NCBI GenBank assembly: GCA_018662005.1
Contig: JABJHA010000021.1
Coordinates: 62,001-126,000 of the forward strand
From: Rhodospirillaceae bacterium
GTDB lineage: Bacteria; Pseudomonadota; Alphaproteobacteria; Rhodospirillales; JABHCV01
DNA length: 64,000 nt
Direction of reading: 5' to 3'
A model generated the notes under the pieces. It saw only the letters and a list, made by a program, of their open reading frames with translations, searched no databases and was not told the DNA's origin. Of this stretch, positions 7,797 through 16,791 are shown in pieces. The translations under genes and the position numbers were made by a program. Position 1 is the stretch's first letter, and each line of letters begins with the position of its first letter.

Positions 7797-9711
7797 TTCA
7801 TTAAAATTCTGCCTTGCCGTGGCATTGGTCGCGGTGACGTCATCTGTGCCGCTTTGGCAAACGTGGGCCCAGAACACCACTTCAGCACCCGTCCGTCTTG
7901 CGCCGCCACAAAAATTACGACCTGTGGCGCCCACACAGGCACCTGCTCCGGTTCAGGCGCCTGCACCGGCCCAGAACGGAAATGGTGATGCCGCCATTCA
8001 GGTCGATACCTTGCAGACCATCAACCCCGATACCGCTGGCGTTCTTGGTGCCCAGGAAGGCGGATTCGGCGTCGATATGTGGTCGGGCACCAGTCACCGC
8101 ATGTTGTTGACCCTGATTACCCGTTTGCCCGTCAATCTTCGCTCCGAGGTCATGCGAGACCTGATGCGCCGCCTGTTGTTGAGCACGGCCACGTTGCCGG
8201 GGGGAATGACGGGCGATGGAACCTACGTCGCCCGAAGGGTGGGCCTGCTGGCCGGAATGGGGGATACGTTGAGCGTCAGTCGCCTGCTCGATGCAACACC
8301 GGGGCGTACGCAGATCAATCAATTAATGCGTTATGAAGCCGATGTCCGCTTCCTTGCCAATGACAATTCACGTGCTTGTTCACTGGCCGCCGGACAGATT
8401 AGCAATCAGGCCAGCGTTTATTGGCAGAAAGCCTTCATCTTCTGTCAGGCGCTGGCGGGTGAGCACGACAAGGCGTCTTTGGGTGTGTCGCTGTTGCAGG
8501 AAACCGGCGACCAGGATAACGCCTTCTACACTCTGGTTGAGGCCCTTAGGGGCAACACCGGGGTGATCAAGACCCTTCCCGATCCCAGCCCCATGCATTT
8601 GTCCATGGCCCGGGTGTCGAAATCCCAGTTACCCGCCGATGTGGTCTCTTCCAATCGTCCGGGCGTGCTCAGAACGATTGCCAAAAGCCCCAATGCCTCA
8701 GTTGAAATTCGTCTGGAAGCCGCCGAACGGGCGGAAATTGCCGGTGCTCTGGATGTCGATACCCTGCGCCAGCTCTATACCAGTGTTTCGTTCTCAGAAC
8801 AGGACATGGCTAACCCGTTAACCAAGGCCGAAGCCGAAAGCGGCCCCTTAAGCCGGGCTTTGCTGTACCGCACCGCGCTGATCCAGACCGTGCCCATTGC
8901 CCAGGCCGAAGCGACAGCCAAGGCTTTGTCACTGGGTCGGGAAGGGGATCGTTACACATCGACCGTTCGGGTGTTCCTGCCGGTGCTCAAGCGTATTCCA
9001 CCATCGACCGAACTGGTCTGGTTTGCCCCTGAAGTCATTCGCGCTTTCCTGATCGGCGGCGAAGATGCGGCGGCAACCCCGTGGTTTTCTCTACTGCGGG
9101 CCAATGCCCAGCACAATATGGAAGCGGCCAAGGCTTTGAATGCCCTGTTGCCGGTGGCCCGTATTGCCGGCTCACCCGAAACCTCTCAGTGGGGTCCAAC
9201 CCAGTTGGCCAATTGGTGGAATCAACTGGAAAAAGATGACAGCGCCCGCGATAAGGCGGCGTTGTTATATACGCTGTTCGACGCCTTGGGCGACAGTGTG
9301 CCACAAGATGCCTGGGATGCCCTTTTGGATGGTCCCCAGCAAATCGCCATGGCGATGCCCAATCCGGCCTTGTGGCGAAGCCTGAATGAAGCAACCAAGG
9401 CGGCCAATATGGCGCGTGAGGCCACTGCTACAGAAGCCGCCATGTCCGAACCAGCCGCCGCCCCGCCAACGACACAGGGCAGCAGTGTCAGCGCGGTTCC
9501 GCTGGAAGTTTCGGCTATGGAACCACACACCGTGGGTTACGACCGTGTCGGTGAAATCATCCTGCTGTCGTTGATCGCCCTTGGCGAAGGGGGACCCGGT
9601 CAGGCCGGGCCGATCGTCTTGCGTCAGGTGATGGATAGCCTGAGCGCCATCGGACTTGAGAAGGAAGTCCACGCCCTTGCTCTGGAAGCGGCGGTAGCAG
9701 CGGGGTTGTAA
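7777..9711 (+). CDS. Secreted alpha-helical protein of unknown function before xerD
   Basis: 644 residues. A signal peptide covers about residues 1-31 (FCLAVALVAVTSSVPLW...WAQ), followed by a Pro/Ala-rich stretch (PPQKLRPVAPTQAPAPVQAP) and then a long alpha-helical region rich in Ala and Leu that could be TPR-like, although no repeat is clear by eye. A second Ala/Pro-rich linker lies near 550-570. It is probably periplasmic. The gene overlaps the micro-ORF and ends one base before the xerD start, so the three appear co-transcribed. No enzymatic motif is recognised; similar proteins adjoin xerD in related genomes. Confidence 0.8.
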   Translation: MTVSRVNSLKFCLAVALVAVTSSVPLWQTWAQNTTSAPVRLAPPQKLRPVAPTQAPAPVQAPAPAQNGNGDAAIQVDTLQTINPDTAGVLGAQEGGFGVDMWSGTSHRMLLTLITRLPVNLRSEVMRDLMRRLLLSTATLPGGMTGDGTYVARRVGLLAGMGDTLSVSRLLDATPGRTQINQLMRYEADVRFLANDNSRACSLAAGQISNQASVYWQKAFIFCQALAGEHDKASLGVSLLQETGDQDNAFYTLVEALRGNTGVIKTLPDPSPMHLSMARVSKSQLPADVVSSNRPGVLRTIAKSPNASVEIRLEAAERAEIAGALDVDTLRQLYTSVSFSEQDMANPLTKAEAESGPLSRALLYRTALIQTVPIAQAEATAKALSLGREGDRYTSTVRVFLPVLKRIPPSTELVWFAPEVIRAFLIGGEDAAATPWFSLLRANAQHNMEAAKALNALLPVARIAGSPETSQWGPTQLANWWNQLEKDDSARDKAALLYTLFDALGDSVPQDAWDALLDGPQQIAMAMPNPALWRSLNEATKAANMAREATATEAAMSEPAAAPPTTQGSSVSAVPLEVSAMEPHTVGYDRVGEIILLSLIALGEGGPGQAGPIVLRQVMDSLSAIGLEKEVHALALEAAVAAGL

Positions 9712-9712
9712 C

Positions 9713-10633
9713 GTGAAAGCAGAGCCGTCTCGTCACGTTGAAAGCTTCCTTGAGATGCTCAGCGTCGAGCGCGGGGCGGCGCAAAACACCATCGACTCCT
9801 ACGGTCGCGATCTGGCCGATTTTCAGGCTTTTTCCGTGGCCCGAAAACGGCAACCGGAAAATGCCGATAGTGATCTTATTCGCAAATATCTGAAAAAACT
9901 TTCCGGGACCGGTATGGCGCCCAGCACCAGCGCCCGGCGGCTATCGACATTGCGCCAGTTCTTCCGTTTTCTGCACGCCGAAGGCGTCCGCGACGATGAC
10001 CCGTCAAGCGCCATCGATAGCCCCAAGCAGGGCCGCTCCCTGCCAAAATACCTTAGCGAGGATGAAGTCGAGCGGTTATTAATGGCGGCCCAGAACAGGA
10101 CCGGCAGCGAAGGCTTGCGACTGCTCGCGATGCTTGAGCTTTTGTATGCGACGGGCCTTCGGGTATCCGAGCTGGTTGGTTTGCCGCTTTCGGCTTTAAG
10201 CCGGGACGGGCAGTTTTTGATTGTCCGGGGCAAAGGCGGCAAGGAAAGAATGGTGCCGCTCAGTGAACCGGCTCGTCAGGCTATCGAAAATTACAACCAT
10301 GTTCGTGAAAGCTTTTTGCCAAAGGGACGCAAAGCCCCGGGACAGAACTGGTTGTTCCCGTCGCGCTCCAAACAAGGTCATTTAACGCGCGCCCGTTTTG
10401 GTCAATTGATGAAGGAGTTGGCCATCGAAGGCGGCATTGAGCCCAGGCGGGTGTCGCCCCATGTCTTGCGTCATTCTTTTGCCAGCCACATGCTCGCCCA
10501 CGGCGCCGATCTGCGCTCCCTGCAACAAATGCTCGGTCACGCCGACATCACGACAACCCAGATTTATACCCATGTTCTGGAAGAACGCCTGCGCCAGCTC
10601 GTCAACGACGCGCATCCGTTGGCGAGGAAATAA
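9713..10633 (+). CDS. xerD: Tyrosine recombinase XerD
   Basis: Site-specific recombinase resolving chromosome dimers at dif with XerC. The N-terminal SAM-like DNA-binding domain covers about 1-95; the catalytic domain has R150 (ATGLRVSEL), K174 (RGKGGKE), H250 and R253 (HVLRHSF), H276 (LGHADI) and nucleophile Y285 (YTHV). 306 residues with a GTG start one base after the preceding stop. It is chromosomal, not a mobile-element integrase, judged by its housekeeping context next to aroK/aroB. Its stop faces the amidase stop with a 2-bp gap. Confidence 0.95.
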   Translation: MKAEPSRHVESFLEMLSVERGAAQNTIDSYGRDLADFQAFSVARKRQPENADSDLIRKYLKKLSGTGMAPSTSARRLSTLRQFFRFLHAEGVRDDDPSSAIDSPKQGRSLPKYLSEDEVERLLMAAQNRTGSEGLRLLAMLELLYATGLRVSELVGLPLSALSRDGQFLIVRGKGGKERMVPLSEPARQAIENYNHVRESFLPKGRKAPGQNWLFPSRSKQGHLTRARFGQLMKELAIEGGIEPRRVSPHVLRHSFASHMLAHGADLRSLQQMLGHADITTTQIYTHVLEERLRQLVNDAHPLARK

Positions 10634-10635
10634 CG

Positions 10636-11961
10636 TTAACCCGCCACCCGCTGGATCAGCCAGTTGGCGTTTCTGAGCAGTCTGGCGTCATCGTTGCGTG
10701 GGCCGATCACCTGAACCCCGAGCGGCAGTCCGTTCGGGCCTTCCATTAATGGCAGCGTAATCGATGGCACCCCGCAATAGGTGGCCAGGGTGTTGAAGAT
10801 GGGGTTGCCGGTGGCTTCCAAACCGGCAGGAGCCTCGCCAGTGGTCGCCGGGGTGATGATGATGTCATAGTGATCGAAGCAGGCATCAAGTCCGGAATTG
10901 AGCAAATCCTGACCGTCCACGGCGGTGTTGTAATCGACAGCGCTGACCTTATGGCCATCTTCGATCATTCCGCAAATGGTGTCGGTCATTTTGTCTTTAC
11001 CGCGTTCGTAGTAATGGGCGAGATTCTTCGCCATATCGGCATTCATGATATCGCGGTGCATCTTCACCAGATGGTCGAAAGGCTCCGACAACGGCAAATC
11101 GCGGCAGTCATCGCCTAATAGCTCGACCAGTTCTTCAAAAGCGGCTTGGGTTTCGGGATCGGCCTGGTCCCATACCGGGGTTTTGGCAAAAGCGACCATT
11201 GGCCGCATCGGCGGTTCGGTGGCCACGGTCTCACGCAAGCTGGGGCAGGCGCGGGCGCGGGTGTCCGGGTCTGCCGGATCAAAAGCGATAAGGGCCTCGG
11301 TCAACAGGGCGATGTCTTCAATAGAACGGGCAAAGGTGCCAATGGTGTCCAGGGGACGCGACAGGGCCAGGGCGCCGGTCCGGGGGATCAGGCCATGGGT
11401 CGGTTTGAAACCGACAATGCCGCAGAACGAAGCCGGGCGGATGACCGATCCATTGGTTTGGGTGCCAATAGCCAATGGCACCATATGGGAGGCCACCGCC
11501 GCCGCCGAACCGCTGGATGAACCGCCCGGTGTGTGTCCCATGTTACGGGGGTTTTTGGTTTTTCCAGGACCAAAGACAGCCATTTCTGTGGTCACCGTCT
11601 TGCCCATGATGACAGCGCCAGCTTCCTTGAGCAGACTGACGGCCTTGCTATCGGCACCAGGTTGGCGAGCACTATCGAGGACAGTTCCGTTTTCTGTCGG
11701 CAGATCAGCGGTATCAAAGATATCCTTGATGCCGACGGGAATGCCGTGCAGAGGCCCTACCGGGCCAGCCTTGGCGCGCTGGGCGTCAAGCGCCTGTGCC
11801 TGCTCTAGCGCATAGTCTGGATTGAGGTGCGTCCAGGCTTCGACTTCACCATCGACTTGATCGATACGCTCAAGACAGGCTTGGACAAGTTCTTCAGAGG
11901 TAATTTCTCCGTCACGTATTTTACCTGCGGCCTGGGTGGCGGAAAGTTCAGTCAACATCAT
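10636..11961 (-). CDS. Amidase-signature family amidase
   Basis: 441 residues of the GatA/AtzF-type amidase family. The Ser-Ser-Lys triad region is visible: the lysine in GIPVGIKDIFDTADLPTENGT, and the Ser-rich GGSSSGSAAAVASHMVPLAIG with the nucleophile in TNGSVIRPASFCGIVGFKPTHG. The substrate is unknown. The C-terminus is close to amidases rather than GatA, and no gatB or gatC is present. It is the last gene of the strand group containing the TRAP transporter, so it may act on an imported amide or deamidate a related compound; this is inference. Confidence 0.88.
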   Translation of the reverse strand: MMLTELSATQAAGKIRDGEITSEELVQACLERIDQVDGEVEAWTHLNPDYALEQAQALDAQRAKAGPVGPLHGIPVGIKDIFDTADLPTENGTVLDSARQPGADSKAVSLLKEAGAVIMGKTVTTEMAVFGPGKTKNPRNMGHTPGGSSSGSAAAVASHMVPLAIGTQTNGSVIRPASFCGIVGFKPTHGLIPRTGALALSRPLDTIGTFARSIEDIALLTEALIAFDPADPDTRARACPSLRETVATEPPMRPMVAFAKTPVWDQADPETQAAFEELVELLGDDCRDLPLSEPFDHLVKMHRDIMNADMAKNLAHYYERGKDKMTDTICGMIEDGHKVSAVDYNTAVDGQDLLNSGLDACFDHYDIIITPATTGEAPAGLEATGNPIFNTLATYCGVPSITLPLMEGPNGLPLGVQVIGPRNDDARLLRNANWLIQRVAG

Positions 11962-11979
11962 GTGTGGGAAGCCTTGTCT

Positions 11980-12207
11980 TTAAACGCTATTGCCATTTCC
12001 GTTACCGTTGTCTTTGTTTTTCAGGCATGAATCCCAAAAATCATAAAAGAGAAGCGGCAGGATGGTGAGGCAGATCACCCAAAATGGAAGACCGCCCCAG
12101 AAACCGGCGGCACCGGAACTGATGCTCGCGGCCAACCCCAGCACAAAGACCGAGACCAGCAGGGATGCGAAAAGTCCAATTAATTTTTCCAGATTCGCGG
12201 CAGACAT
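11980..12207 (-). CDS. Small two-helix membrane protein
   Basis: 75 residues starting at an ATG with an AAGGAGCTGG ribosome site. Two hydrophobic helices (LIGLFASLLVSVFVLGLAA and GGLPFWVICLTILPLLFYDF) are followed by a short Asn/Gly-rich tail. It overlaps no other gene and sits between the TRAP large permease and the amidase, in the same direction. Not recognised; possibly an accessory protein of the transporter. Confidence 0.6.
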   Translation of the reverse strand: MSAANLEKLIGLFASLLVSVFVLGLAASISSGAAGFWGGLPFWVICLTILPLLFYDFWDSCLKNKDNGNGNGNSV

Positions 12208-12233
12208 GAATTTCCAGCTCCTTAAACTTGATC

Positions 12234-13601
12234 TTAAGGTATATATTTTCCAAACAGGACATCGGGCAACCACAAGGCTATTTCGGGGAACTGGTACATC
12301 AGCACCATCACCGAAATAACAATAACCAGATAAGGCATGATGCCCCTGAAAATGTCCATCAATTCAATAACGTTCCCCAACACCCCCTTCAGGTAATAGG
12401 CAGACATGGCCATGGGCGGGGTCAGGAACGAGGTTTGCAGATTCAGGGCCACCAGCATGGCGAAGAAATAGGGATTGACCCCGAATGTGTCGAGCATGGG
12501 CAGGAAGATTGGCACAAAAATAATCAGGATTTCAGACCATTCAAGGGGCCAGCCAAGAAGAAAAATAATGATCTGCACCATGACCAGGAACTGCCAGGGA
12601 GCAAGGTTAAAACCAAGAACGAAATGCTCGATGATTTCATGGCCTCCCAGATATGAGAAAACCGAAGCAAAAGTCCATGATCCCACAAACAGCCAGCAGA
12701 CCATGGCCGTCGCCTTGGCCGTCAAATAAACTGATTCTTTAAGCATTATCCAACTCAGCGAACGATACATTGCGGCCAGCACAATTCCGCCGAATGCTCC
12801 CATGGCGGCGGCTTCAGCCGGTGTCGCCAGACCACCCAGAATGGAACCGAGGACCAGCATGATAAGGGCCGTCAAGGGGACGAAGGACGTCAGTAACTGC
12901 CAGTAAACAACGCGCCGGGGAGGGACGTCCTCTGCACGCGGTTTTGGCGCAATCGACGGATTGATCAAGACCCGGATAATGACGTAGACAATATATGAGC
13001 CGGCTAGCAGAAACCCTGGTATAACGGCAGCGGCGTACAGGCGTAATGGCGACAGTTCGGCAATGGCCGCATAGACAATCAGCATGATAGAGGGCGGTAT
13101 GAGAATGCCCAGCGTACCACCGGCGCAAATGACGCCGGATGCGAAGCTTTTGTCATAATTGGCCTTGGCCATGGCCGGATATGCCAACAGTCCCATCAGG
13201 GTGACAACGGCGCCGACAATACCGCTTGCCGTTGAGAACACCGCGCAGGTTATCAAGGCCGCAATGGCCATGGACCCCGGCAGGTTCCTGGCAGCCATTT
13301 GCAACGCGTAGAAAAGTTTGTTGACGATATTGGCGCGCTCAACCACATAGCCCATAAACAGGAACAAGGGGATCGCAACCAGCGTATCGTTTTCCATCAC
13401 CGAATAGGTGTTCTGGTTCAACAGATAAAAGATGTTGTTGTTAAAAACATCGGCAATTGTTTCAACGCTGCCAGCCTGGTAATAGGCGTAATAGCCAAAG
13501 GCGACGCCCATGGCGAGCAACGTGAAGGCGACGGGAAACCCAAACAGCACCATCACGATGAAAATGGACAGCATTAAAATTGCGACTTCGGGGTTTGTCA
13601 T
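12234..13601 (-). CDS. dctM: TRAP transporter large permease (DctM type)
   Basis: 455 residues with about twelve membrane segments and TRAP large-subunit motifs such as GVICAGGTLGILIPPSIMLIVYA and LGWPLEWSEILIIFVPIFLP. It is the sodium-coupled transport subunit working with DctQ and the periplasmic DctP. ATG start preceded by a GGAG about 10 nt away. It lies 48 bp after dctQ in the same transcription unit. Confidence 0.95.
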   Translation of the reverse strand: MTNPEVAILMLSIFIVMVLFGFPVAFTLLAMGVAFGYYAYYQAGSVETIADVFNNNIFYLLNQNTYSVMENDTLVAIPLFLFMGYVVERANIVNKLFYALQMAARNLPGSMAIAALITCAVFSTASGIVGAVVTLMGLLAYPAMAKANYDKSFASGVICAGGTLGILIPPSIMLIVYAAIAELSPLRLYAAAVIPGFLLAGSYIVYVIIRVLINPSIAPKPRAEDVPPRRVVYWQLLTSFVPLTALIMLVLGSILGGLATPAEAAAMGAFGGIVLAAMYRSLSWIMLKESVYLTAKATAMVCWLFVGSWTFASVFSYLGGHEIIEHFVLGFNLAPWQFLVMVQIIIFLLGWPLEWSEILIIFVPIFLPMLDTFGVNPYFFAMLVALNLQTSFLTPPMAMSAYYLKGVLGNVIELMDIFRGIMPYLVIVISVMVLMYQFPEIALWLPDVLFGKYIP

Positions 13602-13649
13602 CCTAGCGGATACTCCGTCTTAAGCAGAATTATGTATTTATAAGGGGGA

Positions 13650-14225
13650 TTATTTAATTTCAAGCCCAGCCGCCTGGCCTGTTAAAATGTCTTCGGTTTC
13701 GCGGGCGTCTTCCAGTCGTGGCAGCCATTTATTCGTCTTGATTGCCAGATAGCACCTCATGCATTCGGCAATGCCCTGAATGATGAATAATCCGCCAGCC
13801 AACGGGATCAGGGTTTTGAAGTAATATATTTGGATACGCGCCGGACTGTTCCAACTGACTTCTTTGTAGCGCCATGAGTCCATGGCGATTTCCCAGCCGT
13901 ACCAGACCAGGGCCATCATGCCGGGGAAAAAGAAAACGATGTATAACAGTAGATCCAACCGGGCCTGCCAGCGCACTGAAACCAGGCGGTAAATGACGTC
14001 GGCGCGCACATGCGTGTCCTGGGCCAGGGCATAAGGGCCGGCCATCAGGAACAGGGCGCCATACATCTGAACCATCATGTCAAAAACCCAGACCGTGGGG
14101 GCGTTTAGGACATAACGGACGAAGACTTCATAGGCGACCGACAGTGTTAAAATCAGAATACACCAACCAAAAGCGCGACCAATCCAGATGCTGAGTTGTT
14201 CAATTGAATGAATGATAGTGGTCAA
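13650..14225 (-). CDS. dctQ: TRAP transporter small permease (DctQ type)
   Basis: 191 residues, four membrane helices, with the family sequence FVRYVLNAPTVWVFDMMVQMY and YGWEIAMDSWRYKEVSWNSP. Translation appears to start at a TTG (14225) with GGAG 8 nt upstream; no better ATG precedes the first helix. The C-terminal 30 residues are cytoplasmic and charged. It follows dctP after a strong hairpin. Confidence 0.9.
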   Translation of the reverse strand: MTTIIHSIEQLSIWIGRAFGWCILILTLSVAYEVFVRYVLNAPTVWVFDMMVQMYGALFLMAGPYALAQDTHVRADVIYRLVSVRWQARLDLLLYIVFFFPGMMALVWYGWEIAMDSWRYKEVSWNSPARIQIYYFKTLIPLAGGLFIIQGIAECMRCYLAIKTNKWLPRLEDARETEDILTGQAAGLEIK

Positions 14226-14264
14226 GTTACAGGCTCCAGCTTGTGCATTCTTGGGTAGATATTA

Positions 14265-14290
14265 GAGGGACAGCCTTTCGGCTGTCCCTC
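14265..14290 (-). terminator. Perfect 11-bp hairpin between dctP and dctQ
   Basis: GAGGGACAGCC, a 4-nt loop TTTC and GGCTGTCCCTC form a perfect inverted repeat 40 nt after the dctP stop. No U-run follows in the direction of transcription, so it is more likely a partial attenuator or mRNA 3'-end stabiliser giving more binding protein than permease, as seen in other transport operons, than a full terminator. Confidence 0.7.
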
Positions 14291-14330
14291 GTAACAAATC
14301 TATCTTGCGTCGTCTTGCAAGAAAAACAGA

Positions 14331-15437
14331 TTAACCAAAGTGATGCTTGTAAGCCAAGCCGTAATCGGGCTGGTTCAAAAGCAGATAGTTCATCACTTTC
14401 TTGGCGTAGGTCTTTTGTGAATCAACGACCTTGGCGAAGAACGGATCTTCCTTGGAAATCCGGTCGACAACGATATCCCAGGCTTTGAGCTGATCGGCCA
14501 TCACTGAATCCGGAGTCCGGTAAACATTGACGCCGTGCTTTTCTTTCAGCTTGATCAGATCATCAGCATAACGAAGGGTGTTGTGCCAATAGAAGTTCGA
14601 GTTCTCGGCTTCCGAAGCGTAGCGCAGAATGTTCTGATGCTCGCTCGACAGGGAGTCGAACTTCTTCTTGTTGAAGGTAATTTCAAAAGCTTCCTGAGAC
14701 TGATGGAAACTGGCAAGATGATAATGCTTGGAAACGTCCTGCATGCCGAAGTCACTATCAGACGTCGGGTTGTTGAACTCGGCAGCATCAATCAGGCCAC
14801 TTTTCATAGCCGGCTGAATTTCACCGCCAGGCAACTGAACAACAGACATTCCCATTTCGTTGAGAACGTCGGCAGCCAGGCCAACGGTGCGGTATTTAAG
14901 ACCCTTCATCTGGCCTGAACCTTTGATCTCTTCCTTGAACCAGCCAAGCGGCTGCGCCGGCATAGGGCTGTTAAAGAAGCTGACCAGATTAAGGCCCAGG
15001 GAGCCCATCAACTCATTGAAGAGTTCAATGCCGCCGCCATAGTGAATCCAGCCCAGCATTTCCTGCGCTGACCAGCCGAAGCATGGGCCGGTGCCGAACA
15101 GGGACGCTGCAGGTGATTTGGAATACCAGTATGCAGGTACGTAATGAGCGCCATCAAGAACGCCGCGGTGAACGGCATCTTGCATCTGGCTGGTTTTGAC
15201 AACTGAATTAACCGACAACAGGTCGATCTTCAGGCCACTACCAGCCATCGCGTTGACACGATCAACATAGCTTTTGGCATTTTCAAGGAAGATACCACCG
15301 CCCCAGGCTGCTTGTACCTTAAGGACGACAGGAGCCGCCTTGGCAATGTTTGGCATCGCTACGGCGGCAGCGCCACCAACAACGGTAGCCGCACCGGCTT
15401 TTAGAAACTTACGCCGTGTTTTTACGGTTTTCGACAT
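14331..15437 (-). CDS. dctP: TRAP substrate-binding protein with twin-arginine signal
   Basis: 368 residues. The N-terminus has a Tat-type signal, TRRKFLKAGAATVVGGAAAVAM ending near AKA, which fits export of a folded binding protein. The mature part resembles TakP and lactate-type TRAP binding proteins: GLKYRTVGLAADVL with the carboxylate-binding Arg, and AAEFNNPTSDSDFGMQ. A monocarboxylate such as a 2-oxo- or 2-hydroxyacid is the likely ligand, by family and by the neighbouring 2-hydroxyacid dehydrogenase. The ATG at 15437 has a GGGAGGAG ribosome site; twelve upstream codons in the longer frame are ignored. Confidence 0.93.
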   Translation of the reverse strand: MSKTVKTRRKFLKAGAATVVGGAAAVAMPNIAKAAPVVLKVQAAWGGGIFLENAKSYVDRVNAMAGSGLKIDLLSVNSVVKTSQMQDAVHRGVLDGAHYVPAYWYSKSPAASLFGTGPCFGWSAQEMLGWIHYGGGIELFNELMGSLGLNLVSFFNSPMPAQPLGWFKEEIKGSGQMKGLKYRTVGLAADVLNEMGMSVVQLPGGEIQPAMKSGLIDAAEFNNPTSDSDFGMQDVSKHYHLASFHQSQEAFEITFNKKKFDSLSSEHQNILRYASEAENSNFYWHNTLRYADDLIKLKEKHGVNVYRTPDSVMADQLKAWDIVVDRISKEDPFFAKVVDSQKTYAKKVMNYLLLNQPDYGLAYKHHFG

Positions 15438-15811
15438 GTTTAGAAACTCCTCCCAAAGTTTGTCTGAACACAAATGTCCAGAGTTTTAAATTATATTCGG
15501 CCCAACAACGGGACACTGTTCGTTTTTTTGGTGAGCCCCGTGTCGTGCTCCAATCTTAAAACCGGTTCTCCGTTCACATACCCTATAATAAAGGTTTCAA
15601 ATGGATGACCCTCGATGGAAATCTAATTTCCGGCATTTTATATAGAACCGCAACAACGATCTCACATCGTGGAAAGGTTCGAGATTGTCGTTTTATTACA
15701 AGGGGCAAAGTATAACCCGAAAACGTGGGATTTTGGAAAAAATTTGTGTTTTTTTATTTTTACTAAAATAATTAAAGAAACGAAGGAAAAAGTACACAGG
15801 TCCAACGTGGT
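15438..15811. other. Promoter region of the TRAP operon, no gene
   Basis: AT-rich stretch between the dctP start and the dehydrogenase stop. It holds TATAAT on the minus strand at 15490-15495, about 50 nt before dctP, without an obvious -35 partner at 17 bp, and a palindrome at 15617-15631 listed separately. I see no conserved ORF in it. Confidence 0.5.
15617..15631. promoter_or_regulatory. Palindrome, candidate IclR-family operator before dctP
   Basis: GGAAAT-CTA-ATTTCC is a perfect 15-bp inverted repeat about 180 bp upstream of dctP. Its GGAAA/TTTCC arms match the palindrome in the iclR/mcl gap (18154-18166), though the central spacing differs by two bases. Assignment to the nearby IclR regulator is inference. 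Confidence 0.4.
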
Positions 15812-16780
15812 TCAGGCGACCCGGTCTCCCGGTTCTTTTCCGGAAAAGATGGCATCAAGATTATCGAGTGCGCGAAATCCCATGGCATCCCGGGTGTCTT
15901 TGGTGGCGCTGCCGATGTGCGGTAACAGGAAAACATTGTCCAGGGATCGGTATTCCGGATGGATATTCTTTGGTTCGCCATTGAAGACATCAAGCCCGGC
16001 CGCCCAAACCTTACCGGATTTAAGGGCCTCTATCAGCGCTTCGTCATTGACCACTCCGCCGCGTGCTGTGTTGACGACGATGGCCCCTTCCGGCAGCAGG
16101 GCAATCCGCTCGGCATTAAGCAGGCCGGTTGTTTCGGGCGTTGCCGGGCAGTGGATCGACAGCACATCGCAATTGGGCAGCAGGGCTTCAACGGTTTGAT
16201 GGTACGTGGCGCCTGCCTCAAGTTCACCCCTTAGGCGGCTGCGGTTGTAATAATGAATATCCATATCAAAACAGCGGGCCCGTTTTGCACTGACCTGTCC
16301 AACCCGGCCCATACCAATGACACCGAAGCGTTTGCCGGTTACCTGACGCCCGACCATAAACCCGGGTGACCAGTCTTGCCACTCCCGGGCCCGGACCATG
16401 CGTTCGCCTTCACTGGCGCGCCTGGCTGCGCCAAGCATCAGCAACATGGCGATTTCGGCGGTGGCGTCAGACAAAACATCAGGCGTGTTGGTGACGATAA
16501 TGCCCTTGTTTTTTGCAGCTTCAAGATCGCAATGATCGACACCAACGGAAAAATTGGCGATGGCCTTGATACGGGCGGGAAGTTTTCCGATCAGCTCGGC
16601 GGTCATTTTTTCCGTGTGACAGGGCAAAATGGCATCGGCTGTTGATGAAAGGTCGACTAATTCCTCGGCGCTGTACAGTTTGTCGTCCGGGTTGAGGATC
16701 GGCGCGTAGTCTTTGACCAGGCGAGCTTCGACGGCTTCGGGTAACTTGCGGGTGACAAGGATAACAGGTTTGCTGGTCAA
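15812..16780 (-). CDS. D-2-hydroxyacid dehydrogenase (glyoxylate/hydroxypyruvate reductase type)
   Basis: 322 residues. The NAD(P)-binding domain holds GVIGMGRVGQVSAKRARCF; the catalytic set is Arg in VNTARGGVVND, Glu in FNGEPKNIHPEY and His in LLPHIGSATKDTR, the GyaR/GhrB-type arrangement. It probably reduces glyoxylate or hydroxypyruvate to glycolate or D-glycerate with NAD(P)H, in the cytosol. TTG start at 16780. It follows the GlcG/HbpS gene by 11 bp, so iclR-hbpS-gyaR form an operon. Glyoxylate is also the product of the divergent malyl-CoA lyase. Confidence 0.9.
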   Translation of the reverse strand: MTSKPVILVTRKLPEAVEARLVKDYAPILNPDDKLYSAEELVDLSSTADAILPCHTEKMTAELIGKLPARIKAIANFSVGVDHCDLEAAKNKGIIVTNTPDVLSDATAEIAMLLMLGAARRASEGERMVRAREWQDWSPGFMVGRQVTGKRFGVIGMGRVGQVSAKRARCFDMDIHYYNRSRLRGELEAGATYHQTVEALLPNCDVLSIHCPATPETTGLLNAERIALLPEGAIVVNTARGGVVNDEALIEALKSGKVWAAGLDVFNGEPKNIHPEYRSLDNVFLLPHIGSATKDTRDAMGFRALDNLDAIFSGKEPGDRVA

Positions 16781-16791
16781 AACGGGTCTCT

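Noticed and set aside
9713-10633. XerD as the integrase of a mobile island
   Set aside because: It sits in a conserved housekeeping context near aroK/aroB, 22 kb from the tRNA element, and looks like the chromosomal XerD.
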